This document shows, one piece after another, positions 1 to 9,426 of a DNA stretch of 64,000 nucleotides; position 1 is the first letter of the stretch, and each line of letters starts with the position of its first letter. The stretch is from Ancylobacter polymorphus. Lineage in GTDB: Bacteria; Pseudomonadota; Alphaproteobacteria; Rhizobiales; Xanthobacteraceae. The stretch covers positions 1,491,501 to 1,555,500 of the forward strand of contig NZ_CP083239.1 of the NCBI RefSeq assembly GCF_022836935.1, given 5' to 3'. The notes under the pieces are model-generated. The model did not search any database. It was not told the origin of the DNA and was given only the letters and a program-made list of their open reading frames with translations. The position numbers were made by a program, and so were the translations under genes.

Positions 1-153
1 GCCCGCCGCCGCGAATCCCGCCAGCGCGAGGAGGGCGAGCGCGCCATGGCCGAGGCCGATCGCCCAGCCCACCTTCTCCCCGCGCGGACCCAGCGCCGCA
101 TAGGCGCCAGTGATGAGGGCGCCGGCCAGCAGAAGGAAATGGATATTCGTCAT
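1..153 (-). CDS. small hydrophobic membrane protein, 3' part cut by window edge
   Basis: The 51 visible residues start with MTNIHFLLLAGALITGAYA and hold two hydrophobic stretches (about residues 5-20 and 33-50) separated by a short charged turn (GPRGEK). This suggests a small inner-membrane protein. The gene is divergent from ccoN and shares its AT-rich upstream region. The C-terminus lies beyond the left edge, so family and length cannot be judged. I do not recognise it. Confidence 0.55.
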   Translation of the reverse strand, partial: MTNIHFLLLAGALITGAYAALGPRGEKVGWAIGLGHGALALLALAGFAAAG

Positions 154-192
154 ATCGGCTCTCCCGGAAAATCTAGAAACGGCGACATGATT

Positions 193-250
193 TTCGATTA
201 TTATTCGATAAGTCAATATTCATACGTAAAAGTCGCACATATTCACGTAA
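193..250. promoter_or_regulatory. AT-rich divergent regulatory region with helically phased direct repeats
   Basis: The 136 bp between the left-edge gene and ccoN are much richer in A/T than their surroundings. TTCGAT occurs at 193-198 and 204-209, 11 bp apart. ACGTAA occurs at 224-229 and 245-250, 21 bp apart, each copy preceded by TATTCA or a near match. Spacing of one and two helical turns is what tandem protein-binding sites show. No clear Fnr/FixK palindrome (TTGAT-N4-ATCAA) is present, only a half-site ATCAA at 254-258. The binding protein is unknown. Confidence 0.4.
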
Positions 251-289
251 TACGATCAAATAATACAGACTATGAGGCGTGTGTCTGAC

Positions 290-1765
290 ATGGATACGGC
301 TCTCACCTTTGCTCCGGTGGTCGGCACGCGCGCGATTCCCGGTTACAACGACGCCATCATCCGCCGCTTCACCGTGGCGACGGTGCTCTGGGCGCTGTTC
401 GGCTTTTCCGCCGGGGTGATCGTGGCGGCGCAGCTCGCCTATCCCCAGCTCAATCTCGGCGCATATTTCACCTTCGGCCGGCTGCGGCCGGTGCATACGT
501 CGGGCGTGGTCTTCGCCTTCGGCGGCAATGCGCTGATCGCCACCTCGCTCTATGTGGTGCAGCGCACCTGCCAAATCGGGCTATGGGGCGGGCCGCGCCT
601 CGCCAATTTCCTGTTCTGGGGCTACCAGGCGTTTCTGGTCATCGCGCTGTCCGGCTATGTCCTCGGCATCACCCAGAGCCGCGAATATGCCGAGCCGGAA
701 TGGTATGCCGACCTGTGGCTGGTGGTGGTGTGGCTCGCCTATCTCGCCATTTTCGTCGGCACGCTGATGCGCCGGCGCGAGCCGCACATCTATGTCGCCA
801 ACTGGTTCTTTCTCGCCTTCATCATCACCGTCGCGGTACTGCACCTCGTCAATAATTTGGCGATGCCGGTGTCCTTCGTCGGCACCAAGAGCTATTCCGC
901 CTTCTCAGGCGTGCAGGATGCGATGGTGCAGTGGTGGTACGGCCACAACATGGTCGGCTTCTTCCTCACCGCCGGCTTCATCGGCATCATGTATTATTTC
1001 GTGCCCAAGCAGGCGGAGCGGCCGATCTATTCCTACCGTCTGTCCATCGTACATTTCTGGGCGCTGATCTTTCTCTATATCTGGGCCGGCCCGCACCATC
1101 TGCACTACACCTCGCTGCCCGACTGGACGCAGACGCTCGGCATGGCGTTCTCGATCATGCTGTGGATGCCGTCCTGGGGCGGCATGATCAACGGCATCAT
1201 GACGCTGTCGGGCGCGTGGGGGAAACTGCGCACCGATCCGATCCTGCGATTCCTCGTCGTCGCCGTCGCCTTCTACGGCATGGCGACCTTCGAGGGGCCG
1301 CTGATGGCGCTGAAATCGGTCAATTCGCTCAGCCACTACACCGACTGGACGGTGGGCCATGTGCATTCCGGCGCGCTGGGCTGGGTCGCCTTCATCTGCT
1401 TCGGCGCGCTGTATTACATGGTGCCGCGGCTGTGGCGCCGCCCGCTCTGGTCGCACCGGCTGGTGGAATGGCACTTCTGGATCGCCTCCATCGCCATCGT
1501 TCTCTACATCACCGCCATGTGGGTCGCCGGCATCGCGCAGGGGCTGATGTGGCGCGCCTATGACGCCTTCGGCTTCCTGCAATATTCCTTCGCCGACAGC
1601 GTCGCCATGCTGCACCCCTATTATGTGATCCGCCTCATCGGCGGGGTGCTCTATTTCGCCGGCGGCGTGCTGATGGCGGTCAATTTCGCCATGACGCTGC
1701 GCCAGCCCATCCGCCCGCCCGTCCCCGCCCGCGCGCCGCAGGCCGCGCCAGCGCCCGCGTCGTGA
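290..1765 (+). CDS. ccoN: cbb3-type cytochrome c oxidase subunit I (CcoN)
   Basis: Catalytic haem-copper subunit that reduces O2 to water at the inner membrane in high-affinity respiration; 491 aa and about twelve membrane segments. Visible hallmarks are [12 protein letters not shown] (low-spin haem ligand), [11 protein letters not shown] (CuB histidine), [11 protein letters not shown] (CuB His-His) and [15 protein letters not shown] (haem ligands). The start at 290 is preferred because a GAGG lies about 12 nt upstream; an ATG at 272 has no ribosome-binding site. It lacks the roughly 50-residue N-terminal extension of Bradyrhizobium FixN. First gene of the ccoNOQP-GHIS operon. Confidence 0.97.
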   Translation: MDTALTFAPVVGTRAIPGYNDAIIRRFTVATVLWALFGFSAGVIVAAQLAYPQLNLGAYFTFGRLRPVHTSGVVFAFGGNALIATSLYVVQRTCQIGLWGGPRLANFLFWGYQAFLVIALSGYVLGITQSREYAEPEWYADLWLVVVWLAYLAIFVGTLMRRREPHIYVANWFFLAFIITVAVLHLVNNLAMPVSFVGTKSYSAFSGVQDAMVQWWYGHNMVGFFLTAGFIGIMYYFVPKQAERPIYSYRLSIVHFWALIFLYIWAGPHHLHYTSLPDWTQTLGMAFSIMLWMPSWGGMINGIMTLSGAWGKLRTDPILRFLVVAVAFYGMATFEGPLMALKSVNSLSHYTDWTVGHVHSGALGWVAFICFGALYYMVPRLWRRPLWSHRLVEWHFWIASIAIVLYITAMWVAGIAQGLMWRAYDAFGFLQYSFADSVAMLHPYYVIRLIGGVLYFAGGVLMAVNFAMTLRQPIRPPVPARAPQAAPAPAS

Positions 1766-1776
1766 GGGAGGCGGAC

Positions 1777-2520
1777 ATGGCAACGAACACCGAGAACCCC
1801 ACCGGCCACGCCATCATCGAGCGCTCCACCACGCTGCTCTTCGTGCTGACCCTGCTCGTCGTGCTGATCGGCGGGCTGGTGGAGATCGTGCCGCTGTTCA
1901 AGCTGGAGACCACGGTGCAGCCGGTCCCCGGCATGCGGCCCTATTCGCCGCTCGAACAGATCGGCCGCAATGTCTACACCCGCGAGGGCTGCTACACCTG
2001 CCACAGCCAGCAGATCCGCCCGTTCCGCGACGAGGTGGAGCGCTACGGCCATTATTCGGTCGCGGCCGAGAGCATGTATGACCACCCCTTCCTCTGGGGT
2101 TCCAAGCGCACCGGGCCGGACCTCGCGCGCGTCGGCTCGAAATATTCGAATGCCTGGCACCTCGCCCACATGGTCGACCCGCGCAGCGTGGTGCCGGTGT
2201 CGATCATGCCGGCCTATGCCTTCCTGAAAGACCGCGACATCGATGTGGAGGGGTTCGGCGCGCATATGCGGGCGCTGCGGGCGGTCGGCGTGCCCTACAC
2301 GCCGGAGATGATCACCAGCGCCGCCGCCGATATCCGCGCCCAGGCGGGCGGGGAGGAGACGGAGGGCCTGCTGGCCCGCTACCCCAAGGCCCGGCTCGGC
2401 GATTTCGACGGCCAGCCCGGCCGCATCACCGAGATGGACGCGCTGATCGCCTATCTGCAGGTGCTCGGCACGCTGGCGGAATTCCCCGCCGGCACGGTGA
2501 CGGGGAGCGGACAGCCATGA
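1777..2520 (+). CDS. ccoO: cbb3-type cytochrome c oxidase subunit II, mono-haem (CcoO)
   Basis: Membrane-anchored c-type cytochrome that passes electrons from CcoP to CcoN; 247 aa. One N-terminal membrane helix (about residues 15-35) is followed by a periplasmic domain with the haem c motif in [13 protein letters not shown], the conserved GPDLARVG and a methionine ligand in SIMPAYAF. The ATG at 1777 sits behind GGAGGCGGAC, 11 bp after the ccoN stop. A GTG at 1762 in frame is too close to the ccoN end and has no ribosome-binding site. Confidence 0.97.
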   Translation: MATNTENPTGHAIIERSTTLLFVLTLLVVLIGGLVEIVPLFKLETTVQPVPGMRPYSPLEQIGRNVYTREGCYTCHSQQIRPFRDEVERYGHYSVAAESMYDHPFLWGSKRTGPDLARVGSKYSNAWHLAHMVDPRSVVPVSIMPAYAFLKDRDIDVEGFGAHMRALRAVGVPYTPEMITSAAADIRAQAGGEETEGLLARYPKARLGDFDGQPGRITEMDALIAYLQVLGTLAEFPAGTVTGSGQP

Positions 2521-2684
2521 GCGAGGCCCTCATCGTCTTCGCGCTGAAATATTGGCTGGTCGCCGCCTTCGCGCTGTTCGTCGCCCTGCTCTGGCAGGTG
2601 TTCCGCCCCGGCACCCGCGCCGCGATGGACCGCCACGCCCGCATTCCCTTCGCCGTCGAGGAGGACCGCGATGGCCGCGCCTGA
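2517..2684 (+). CDS. ccoQ: cbb3-type oxidase subunit IV (CcoQ)
   Basis: A 55-aa single-helix membrane protein that stabilises the cbb3 complex. It begins [15 protein letters not shown], overlaps the ccoO stop by 4 bp (ATGA) and overlaps the ccoP start by 14 bp. Assignment rests on position, size, one hydrophobic helix (residues 8-28) and the short charged tail. GGGGAGCGGACAGCC supplies the ribosome-binding site. Confidence 0.88.
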   Translation: MSEALIVFALKYWLVAAFALFVALLWQVFRPGTRAAMDRHARIPFAVEEDRDGRA

Positions 2685-3540
2685 ACGCGATTCCCTCACC
2701 GGCTATCACACGACCGGCCATGAATGGGACGGCATCAAGGAGCTGAACACCCCCATTCCCACCTGGTGGGTGACGGTGTTCCTCGGCTCCTGCCTGGTCG
2801 CGCTGCTCTATATGTGGCTGTTTCCTTCCTTCGCGACCACGACCGGCGTTTTCAAGGGCCGGCTGGGCTGGACCAGCCACGGCCAGCTGGCGGAAGAAAT
2901 GGCGCAGGGCCGCGCGGCGCAGGCTCAGTGGCGCCGCCTGCTTACCGACACGCCGCTGGAACAGGTGGAGGCGAACGCCGATTTGCGCCGCTTCGCCATT
3001 GCCGGCGGGCGCGCCGCCTTCAACGAGAACTGCGCCCCCTGCCATGGCGTCGGCGCGGGTGGGCAGATCGGCCAGTTTCCGGCGCTGGTGGACGATGACT
3101 GGCTGTGGGGCGGTACGCTGGCCGACATTCACCAGACCGTGCGCTACGGCATCCGCTCCAGTCACGACGAGACGCGCCAGAGCCTGATGCCGGCCTTCGG
3201 CGAGATGCTCACCCCGGCGGAGATCGACGCCATCGCCGACTATGTGCTGGCGCTTGGAGACCCAAGTGCCGAGGCGCGGCGCGCCGCGCTGCCCGGCGCC
3301 ACGCTGTTCCAGCAGAACTGCGCCGCCTGCCATGGCCTCAAAGGCGAGGGCAATCGCGACATGGGCGCCCCCCGGCTCAATGACGCGATCTGGCTCTATG
3401 GCGGCACCAAGGAAGCGATCCGCCACCAGATCGCCACGCCGCGCATGGGCGTGATGCCGGCCTTTGCCGGCAAGCTGGACGCGGAAACGCTGCGCATGTT
3501 GGCGCTCTATGTCCATTCGCTGGGGGGAGGGGAACGCTGA
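2671..3540 (+). CDS. ccoP: cbb3-type cytochrome c oxidase subunit III, di-haem (CcoP)
   Basis: Di-haem cytochrome c subunit, the electron entry point of the oxidase; 289 aa. The N-terminal part has YHTTGHEWDGIKELNTP and WWVTVFLGS leading into one membrane helix, as in the FixP N-terminal domain. Two haem c motifs follow, in NCAPCHGVGAGG and NCAACHGLKGEG, with methionine ligands in LMPAFGEM and GVMPAFAG. The start overlaps ccoQ and its stop overlaps the ccoG start (ATGA), implying tight translational coupling. Confidence 0.97.
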   Translation: MAAPERDSLTGYHTTGHEWDGIKELNTPIPTWWVTVFLGSCLVALLYMWLFPSFATTTGVFKGRLGWTSHGQLAEEMAQGRAAQAQWRRLLTDTPLEQVEANADLRRFAIAGGRAAFNENCAPCHGVGAGGQIGQFPALVDDDWLWGGTLADIHQTVRYGIRSSHDETRQSLMPAFGEMLTPAEIDAIADYVLALGDPSAEARRAALPGATLFQQNCAACHGLKGEGNRDMGAPRLNDAIWLYGGTKEAIRHQIATPRMGVMPAFAGKLDAETLRMLALYVHSLGGGER

Positions 3541-5024
3541 TGCCGGCCACCGCTCTCCAGGGGCTCGCCCCCGCCCGCGCCATTGCCCGCCCGGACATTC
3601 CCCATGCCGTGCGCGGCCGCTTCCGCCGCATCAAGACCGCGCTCACCATTGTCCTGCTCGGCTTCTTCTTCCTGACGCCGTGGCTGCGCTGGGAGCGTGG
3701 CGAGGGGCTGCCGGGGCAGGCGGTGCTGTTCGATCTGCCGGGGCGGCGGCTTTTGGTGTTCGGGCTGGAATTCTGGCCGCAGGATTTGCCGATTGCGGTG
3801 GGGATGATGGTGTTCGGCGCCATGGCGCTGTTCTTCGCCACCACGCTGGCCGGGCGGGTCTGGTGCGGCTTCGCCTGCCCGCAAACCGTGTGGTCGGACC
3901 TGTTTTTCGTCGTCGACCGGCTGATCGTCCGCCTTGTCGGCAAGGGGGCGGCGGAGCGGCGGCTGCGCACCATGGCGTGGATTCTGATCGCGCTGGCCAC
4001 CGGGGTCGGCTTCACCGCCTATTTCATCGACGCGCCCAGCTTGCCGGGGCTGCTGCTGGCCGGGCAGGCGCCCGCCATCGCCTATGCGACGGTGCTGGTA
4101 CTCACCGGCACGACCTGGCTGCTCGCCGCCTATGCGCGCGAACGCGTGTGCCTGCACATGTGCCCCTGGCCGCGCTTCCAGGCGGCGCTGCTCGACCGGC
4201 AGAGCTTCGTCGTCACCTATCAGCACGGGCGCGGCGAGCCGCGCGGGCGCCGGCGGACCCCGCTGCGCCCCGATCTCGCCGGGCCGGCGCTTGCGACGCC
4301 CGGCCTTTTGGCGCTGGTCGCCGAGGCGACGGCCTTCGCCACGCCCGCGCCCGTCGCCGGGCTGCGCGGGGACTGCATCGACTGCACGCGCTGCGTCACC
4401 GTGTGCCCCACCGGGGTCGACATCAGGCGCGGCCTGCAAATGGGCTGCATCGGCTGCGGCCTGTGCATCGACGCCTGCAATGAGGTGATGGCGAAGCTCG
4501 ACCGGCCCGAAGGGCTGATCCGCTTCGATGTGGAAAGCGCGCCGCGCCGCTCCTTCCTCGCGCCGCCGCGCGTGGACTGGCTGCGGCCCAAGGCGCTGGC
4601 CTTCGGCCTCGCTGCGCTGCTGGCGCTCGGCTTTTCCGGCTATGGCATGGCGACGCTGCCGCCGGTGAGCGCCCATGCCGAGCCGCAGCGCAACCCGCCC
4701 TTCGTCCAGCTTTCGGATGGCAGCGTGCGCAATGATTACGCGCTGCGCCTCGCCCATCGCCGCGCCGGGCTGGCGGAGGTGGTGCTGCGGGTCGAAGGGC
4801 TGGAGGGGGCGCAGCTGCGGCTCGGCACGCAGGACGGCGCTCCCGCGCCAAAGCTGCGCATCGCCATCGGCCCCGACCGCAGTCTCGACGAGCGCCTGCT
4901 GGTGCAGCTGCCGCGCGCCGCGGCGCCCTCTGGGCGTCACGACATGACGATCGTGCTGAGCGATCCCGATAGCGGCGCCGAACTCGCCCGGCTGCCGAGC
5001 TATTTCTGGGGGCCGGAGCGGTGA
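3540..5024 (+). CDS. ccoG: cytochrome c oxidase accessory protein CcoG/FixG (polyferredoxin)
   Basis: Membrane ferredoxin-like protein needed for cbb3 assembly, implicated in Cu(II) to Cu(I) reduction for the CuB site; 494 aa. It shows several membrane helices, FACPQTVWSDLFF and MCPWPRFQ motifs, then two 4Fe-4S motifs (CIDCTRCVTVCP and CIGCGLCIDACN), then a C-terminal Ig-like FixG domain. It starts within the ccoP stop and overlaps ccoH by 4 bp. Confidence 0.96.
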   Translation: MPATALQGLAPARAIARPDIPHAVRGRFRRIKTALTIVLLGFFFLTPWLRWERGEGLPGQAVLFDLPGRRLLVFGLEFWPQDLPIAVGMMVFGAMALFFATTLAGRVWCGFACPQTVWSDLFFVVDRLIVRLVGKGAAERRLRTMAWILIALATGVGFTAYFIDAPSLPGLLLAGQAPAIAYATVLVLTGTTWLLAAYARERVCLHMCPWPRFQAALLDRQSFVVTYQHGRGEPRGRRRTPLRPDLAGPALATPGLLALVAEATAFATPAPVAGLRGDCIDCTRCVTVCPTGVDIRRGLQMGCIGCGLCIDACNEVMAKLDRPEGLIRFDVESAPRRSFLAPPRVDWLRPKALAFGLAALLALGFSGYGMATLPPVSAHAEPQRNPPFVQLSDGSVRNDYALRLAHRRAGLAEVVLRVEGLEGAQLRLGTQDGAPAPKLRIAIGPDRSLDERLLVQLPRAAAPSGRHDMTIVLSDPDSGAELARLPSYFWGPER

Positions 5025-5494
5025 GCGGCCCCGACACCTCGCCGCGCCCGCGCCGCGATTTATGGATTCCGGCCGGCTTCGTGCTGTTCTTCGTCGCGCT
5101 GGCCGGGCTCCAGCTCTGGTTCGTGCTGCTGGCCAATCGCAGCTTTTCCGGCCTCGTTACCGATCCGAAACCGGCCGCCGGCCGTTACGCGGCGCAGGCG
5201 CCGGACTGGACGGCGCGGCTCGCCTTCGTGCCGAGCGAAGCCCTCGCCGGCACCCTCGCCATGGAGATTGCCGGGGCGAACGGCGCGCCGCTGACGCCGG
5301 AGCGGCTCGTCGCCACCGCCGAGCGCGCCACGCGCTTTCCCCAGCTCCTGCCCATCGTCCTGCACGAGGTCGCGCCCGGCCGCTTCGAGGCGCCGCTGCG
5401 TCTGCCGCTGGCCGGCGACTGGGCGATCCGCCTCACCCTGACGCAGGCTGGCGCGACGTCCGAGCGCATCGAGACGCTGGAGGTGGCGCCGTGA
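5021..5494 (+). CDS. ccoH: FixH/CcoH family cbb3 assembly protein
   Basis: A 157-aa protein with one N-terminal membrane helix (about residues 14-37, after PRPRRDLWIPAG) and a periplasmic domain of FixH type. FixH/CcoH is required for stable cbb3 assembly. It starts with GTG overlapping the ccoG stop and ends overlapping ccoI. Sequence conservation in this family is low, so the call leans on gene order and topology. Confidence 0.9.
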   Translation: MSGPDTSPRPRRDLWIPAGFVLFFVALAGLQLWFVLLANRSFSGLVTDPKPAAGRYAAQAPDWTARLAFVPSEALAGTLAMEIAGANGAPLTPERLVATAERATRFPQLLPIVLHEVAPGRFEAPLRLPLAGDWAIRLTLTQAGATSERIETLEVAP

Positions 5495-7716
5495 GCCTCG
5501 CCTATGCGCCCGGTGCCACGTTCGAGGCGGCGTCGGGCCCCCGCTCCGTCCTTGGCTTCGTCGAGAGCGAAGGGGAGAGCCGCCGGCTGCATCTGCTGGT
5601 CGACGGCGCCCATTGCGCCGCCTGTATCGGCACGATCGAGAGCCGGCTAAGGGCGGACCCCTGCGTCACCGGCGCCCGGCTCAACCTCGCTTTGCGTCGC
5701 CTGAGCGTCGAATGGCAGGGCGAGGCGCGGCATGCCGATGTGCTGGCGGAGGCGGTGGAGGCGCTGGGCTACAAGGTGGCGCCCTTCGATCCCGCCCATC
5801 TCGCCCGGCTCGATGCCGATACGGGCCGCGAATGGCTGCGGGCGCTCGCCATCGCCGCCTTCGCCTCGCCGAATGTGATGATGCTCTCGCTCGCCGTCTG
5901 GGCCGGGCAGGCGCAGGACATGGCACCGGGCACGCAGGCGCTGTTCCAGTGGCTCGCCGCGCTCGTCACCGTGCCGGCGGTGGCGGTCGCCGGGCGCCCG
6001 TTCTTCCGCTCGGCGCTGCGGGCGCTGCGGGCGGGGCGGAGCAACATCGATGTTCCCATCGCGCTGAGCCTCCTCCTCACCGTTCTCATCAGCCTGATCG
6101 AACTCGCCCGCCAGGGCCGCGATGTCTATTTCGACAGCGCCACCGCGCTGCTCTTCGTGCTGTTGCTCGGCCGGACCCTCGATTTCCATGTCCGCGCCCG
6201 TTCCCGCAGCGCGGTCGAGCGGCTGCTGATGCTCAAAGCGCAGGGCGCGGCGGTGTGCCGCGAGGACGGCACGGTCGAGGTGCTGCCGGCCTCCGCGATC
6301 CGCCCCGGCATGGTGGTGCTGGTGCGCGCGGGTGAGCGCGTGCCGGTCGATGGCACTGTGCTGGAAGGCGAAACCGAACTCGATGTCGGCATCGTCACCG
6401 GCGAGAGCCAGCCGCAGGCGGTGGCGCCGGGCGCGCTGGTGCTCGCCGGCAGCGTCGCCCTCACCGCGCCGTTGCGCATCCGCGCCAGCGCCGGCGTCGC
6501 CGACAGCCATCTCGCCGATATCGTCCGTCTGGTCGAGCGGGCCGAGCGCACGCGCGGCTCTGCCGTGGCGCTGGCTGACCGCGTGGCGCGCATCTGGACC
6601 CCGGTCATCCACGGCGTCGCACTGGCGACGCTTGCCGGTTGGTGGCTCCTCGCCGATGCCGGCTTTGCTGCCGCGCTGCTGCACGCGGTGAGCGTGCTCA
6701 TCATCGCCTGCCCCTGCGCCATCGGCCTCGCCGTGCCGGCGGTGCAGGTGGTGGCGACCGGCGCCCTGCTGAAGCGCGGAATCCTGCTGCGCGCGGGGGA
6801 TGCGCTGGAGCGGCTTGCCCGCATCGACCAGGTCGTCTTCGACAAGACCGGCACGCTGACCTCAGGCGCGCCCACCGTCACAAGCTGGCCGGACGACGCG
6901 GAGGCGATCCGCCTCGCCGCCGGGCTGGCGGCGGTGAGCCGGCACCCGGTGGCGCGGGCGCTGCACGCGGGCCATCCGCAGGCACGCCCGCTCGCGGATG
7001 TGGAGGAGATTCCGGGCGAGGGTCTTCGGGCGCCGTGCGCGGGCGGCGAGGTCCGTCTCGGCCGCGCCGCCTTCTGCGGTCTCGCATCTGACGAGACGAT
7101 GCCCGGGGACGCGGCGGCGAGCGAGGTCTGGCTCACACGCCCCGGCCATCCACCGGCGCGCTTCCTCATCGAGGATGCTCCGCGCCCGGAGGCGGCGCGT
7201 GTGGTGGCGGCCTTCGCCGCCGCCGGCATGCCCGCCACCCTGCTCTCCGGCGATCGCCCTGCCGCGGTCGCCCGCCTCGCCGGGGCGGTCGGCATCGGTG
7301 ACTGGCAGGCCGACCAGCGCCCCGGCGACAAGCTGGCGCGGCTGGAGGCGTTGCGGGCACAGGGGCGCCGCGTGCTGATGGCCGGCGACGGGCTGAACGA
7401 CGCCCCGGCGCTGGCCGGCGCCTTCGTCTCCGCCAGCTTCGCCCATGGCGCCCCCGCCAGCCAGAGCGCCGCCGATCTGGTGCTGCCATCGGACGATCTC
7501 GCGGCGCTGCCGGTGGCCTGGCGGGCGGCGCGGCGCGCTCGGCGCCTCATCGTGCAGAACCTCATCCTCGCCGCGCTCTACAACATGGCGCTGATCCCCG
7601 TCGCGGTGCTGGGGCTGGTGACGCCGCTCGGCGCCGCCATCGCCATGGCGGCGTCCTCACTCACCGTCACGCTCAACGCGCTGCGGGCCGGTGTGCCTGC
7701 CGGGGAGCGGGGCTGA
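5491..7716 (+). CDS. ccoI: copper-translocating P1B-type ATPase for cbb3 assembly (CcoI/FixI)
   Basis: P-type ATPase that exports copper toward the oxidase CuB site; 741 aa from a GTG start at 5491 that overlaps the ccoH stop. An N-terminal metal-binding domain carries AHCAACIGTIE. Then come the actuator motif VTGESQP, the membrane metal site IACPCAIGLAVP, the phosphorylation site FDKTGTLT and the hinge GDGLNDAPALA. A single metal-binding domain and the setting between ccoH and ccoS distinguish it from a detoxifying CopA. Confidence 0.96.
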   Translation: MSLAYAPGATFEAASGPRSVLGFVESEGESRRLHLLVDGAHCAACIGTIESRLRADPCVTGARLNLALRRLSVEWQGEARHADVLAEAVEALGYKVAPFDPAHLARLDADTGREWLRALAIAAFASPNVMMLSLAVWAGQAQDMAPGTQALFQWLAALVTVPAVAVAGRPFFRSALRALRAGRSNIDVPIALSLLLTVLISLIELARQGRDVYFDSATALLFVLLLGRTLDFHVRARSRSAVERLLMLKAQGAAVCREDGTVEVLPASAIRPGMVVLVRAGERVPVDGTVLEGETELDVGIVTGESQPQAVAPGALVLAGSVALTAPLRIRASAGVADSHLADIVRLVERAERTRGSAVALADRVARIWTPVIHGVALATLAGWWLLADAGFAAALLHAVSVLIIACPCAIGLAVPAVQVVATGALLKRGILLRAGDALERLARIDQVVFDKTGTLTSGAPTVTSWPDDAEAIRLAAGLAAVSRHPVARALHAGHPQARPLADVEEIPGEGLRAPCAGGEVRLGRAAFCGLASDETMPGDAAASEVWLTRPGHPPARFLIEDAPRPEAARVVAAFAAAGMPATLLSGDRPAAVARLAGAVGIGDWQADQRPGDKLARLEALRAQGRRVLMAGDGLNDAPALAGAFVSASFAHGAPASQSAADLVLPSDDLAALPVAWRAARRARRLIVQNLILAALYNMALIPVAVLGLVTPLGAAIAMAASSLTVTLNALRAGVPAGERG

Positions 7717-7874
7717 TGGATGTGCTGCTGTTTCTCGTCCCCATCGCCCTCGCACTCGGCACGCTCGGCCTCGCCGCGTTCTTCTGGACGCTGCGCGCCG
7801 GCCAGTATGACGATCTCGACGGCGCCGCCGCCCGTGTCCTGCTCGACGATGATTCCCCGGAGGCCGCTCCATGA
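7716..7874 (+). CDS. ccoS: cbb3-type oxidase assembly protein CcoS
   Basis: A 52-aa membrane peptide with one helix (MDVLLFLVPIALALGTLGLA) followed by FFWTLRAGQYDDLDGAA, the conserved CcoS signature, and an acidic tail. CcoS is needed for cofactor insertion into cbb3 oxidase. The start shares a base with the ccoI stop (TGATG). Confidence 0.93.
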   Translation: MDVLLFLVPIALALGTLGLAAFFWTLRAGQYDDLDGAAARVLLDDDSPEAAP

Positions 7875-8614
7875 CCCGTCCCGTTCCGCCTGCTGCCTTG
7901 CGTGACGCCGCGCCGCTTCGGCCGGCGCCGATGCCGCGTGCCGTGCCGTTTCTGCTCAACATGGCGCTTGCCGCCGCGCTGGGCGGCTTCCTTGGTGGCT
8001 GGGCCGGGGCACTGGCCGGGGCGGGGGTGCTGCTGGCGCTGCTGGCGGCCTTCGTGCTGGGGCCGGCGCTGGCGCGGCAGGTGGTGCCGCTCGCGGCGCG
8101 GCTCGCCCGCGCCACCGCGCCTCTGGGGGCGGTGCTGCGTCCGCTGCTCGGCCTCATGCTGCTGCCGCCGGCCGCGCTGGTGACGATCGGCGCCAGCCTG
8201 CTGCTGCTGGCGTGGCAGCGCACGCTGGGGCGGCTGAACCCGCCGCAACTGCCGGTCATCGCGGCGCTGCAGCGGCGGATCGACGCCTTGCGGGAACTGC
8301 TGGGCGGGCTGCTGGCGGCGGGCAATCTGCCGATGACGGCGGTCAATGCCCTGCTGCTCCTCGTGCTCGGCTGCGTCCTCGGCGGCATTCAGGTGGCGTT
8401 CTATGTCGCGCTCGCCGCCGTGCCGGTGCTGATCTGCGCGCTGATGATGCTGGCGGTGGAATCGAGCCGCGAACCCGAGGACGGGCCCGCCTCAGTGCCC
8501 GTGTCGGCACAAGAGGCGGCGGCACCCGTTCCCACCCTTTCCGTCGCTGCCTCTTCCATCGCGGCGGTTTCTCCCGCGAGGGAACCCGTCACGGCGGGAG
8601 CCGCAGCGCACTGA
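7871..8614 (+). CDS. multi-pass membrane protein of unknown function in the cco operon
   Basis: A 247-aa protein overlapping ccoS by 4 bp, so probably co-transcribed with the oxidase assembly genes. About five Ala/Leu-rich hydrophobic segments lie between residues 25 and 200. The C-terminal 50 residues are hydrophilic and Ala/Val/Ser-rich with no motif. I see no cysteine pair or metal motif and cannot assign a family. A role in copper handling or oxidase assembly is only suggested by position. Confidence 0.7.
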   Translation: MTRPVPPAALRDAAPLRPAPMPRAVPFLLNMALAAALGGFLGGWAGALAGAGVLLALLAAFVLGPALARQVVPLAARLARATAPLGAVLRPLLGLMLLPPAALVTIGASLLLLAWQRTLGRLNPPQLPVIAALQRRIDALRELLGGLLAAGNLPMTAVNALLLLVLGCVLGGIQVAFYVALAAVPVLICALMMLAVESSREPEDGPASVPVSAQEAAAPVPTLSVAASSIAAVSPAREPVTAGAAAH

Positions 8615-8621
8615 AGCGGGA

Positions 8622-9314
8622 ATGGTCGATCTCAGCTTTCTCGGCGGCCTGATGCTGGGCCTCGCGTCCAGCCTGCACTGTGCCGGAATGTGCGGGGGCA
8701 TCGCCTCCGGCCTGCTGCTCGCCTTCGAGCCGGGGCACGGCGCGGGCGCCCGCGCCCGCGTGCTGCTGGTCGCGCAGGCCGGCCGCATCGCTGCCTATGT
8801 CGCGGCCGGCGGCTTTCTCGGCGTGGTCGGCTCGGCCTTCTATGGTGCGTTCGACCACAGCGCCGCCCATCTCGTGCTGCGCTGGGCGGCATCGGTGGCG
8901 CTGGGCTGGATCGGCCTGTCGCTGCTCGGTCTCGCCCCGCCGCTGACGGCGGTGGACCGGCTCGCCGCCCCCCTCGCCCTGTGGCTCCGAGGGGCGCCGG
9001 GGTCTGGTGCGGCGGGCGCGGCGCGTCCTTTCCTGTCAGGTCTCGCCTGGGGGCTGCTGCCCTGCGGCATGGTCTATGGCGCGCTGTTCTATGCCATGCT
9101 CGCCGGCAGCGGCGGGGGCGGGGCGCTGGTCATGGCCGGCTTCGGGCTGGGCACGCTGCCGGCCGTCACCGCCACCGCCTTCGGTGTCGCCAGCCTGCGC
9201 CATAGCGCGCGGGCGCCGCGCCTGCGGGTGCTGGCCGGCACCGGCCTTCTCATCCTTGCCACGGTGAGCGCGCTGATGCCGGAGGCGGCGTGGCAGGCTC
9301 TGTGCCTGAGCTGA
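8622..9314 (+). CDS. sulfite exporter TauE/SafE-like (DsbD_2-type) membrane protein
   Basis: A 230-aa protein with about six membrane helices. The N-terminal motif GLASSLHCAGMCGGIASG, with two cysteines, and the later LAWGLLPCGMVYGALF are hallmarks of the CcdA/DsbD-related family often found beside ccoGHIS and copper genes. Members may move copper or reducing equivalents for oxidase maturation; the true substrate is not known. It begins 7 bp after the preceding gene. Confidence 0.85.
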   Translation: MVDLSFLGGLMLGLASSLHCAGMCGGIASGLLLAFEPGHGAGARARVLLVAQAGRIAAYVAAGGFLGVVGSAFYGAFDHSAAHLVLRWAASVALGWIGLSLLGLAPPLTAVDRLAAPLALWLRGAPGSGAAGAARPFLSGLAWGLLPCGMVYGALFYAMLAGSGGGGALVMAGFGLGTLPAVTATAFGVASLRHSARAPRLRVLAGTGLLILATVSALMPEAAWQALCLS

Positions 9315-9426
9315 CGCGCCGGCGATAGGACGACTTGTCCACTGTCGGCGCCATGGCTGGGTGCTAGACTTTGCCCCGCGCGCCGGGCCTGTGCCGTCGC
9401 GTCTTCCTGCTCTTGCATGGGCCGCC

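Noticed and set aside
254..258. Fnr/FixK box upstream of ccoN
   Set aside because: Only one half-site (ATCAA) is present; the opposite half at the right spacing is ACGTA, which does not match.
46..288. 80-aa ORF in front of ccoN
   Set aside because: It overlaps the divergent membrane-protein gene and the AT-rich promoter region, and has no ribosome-binding site or family features.
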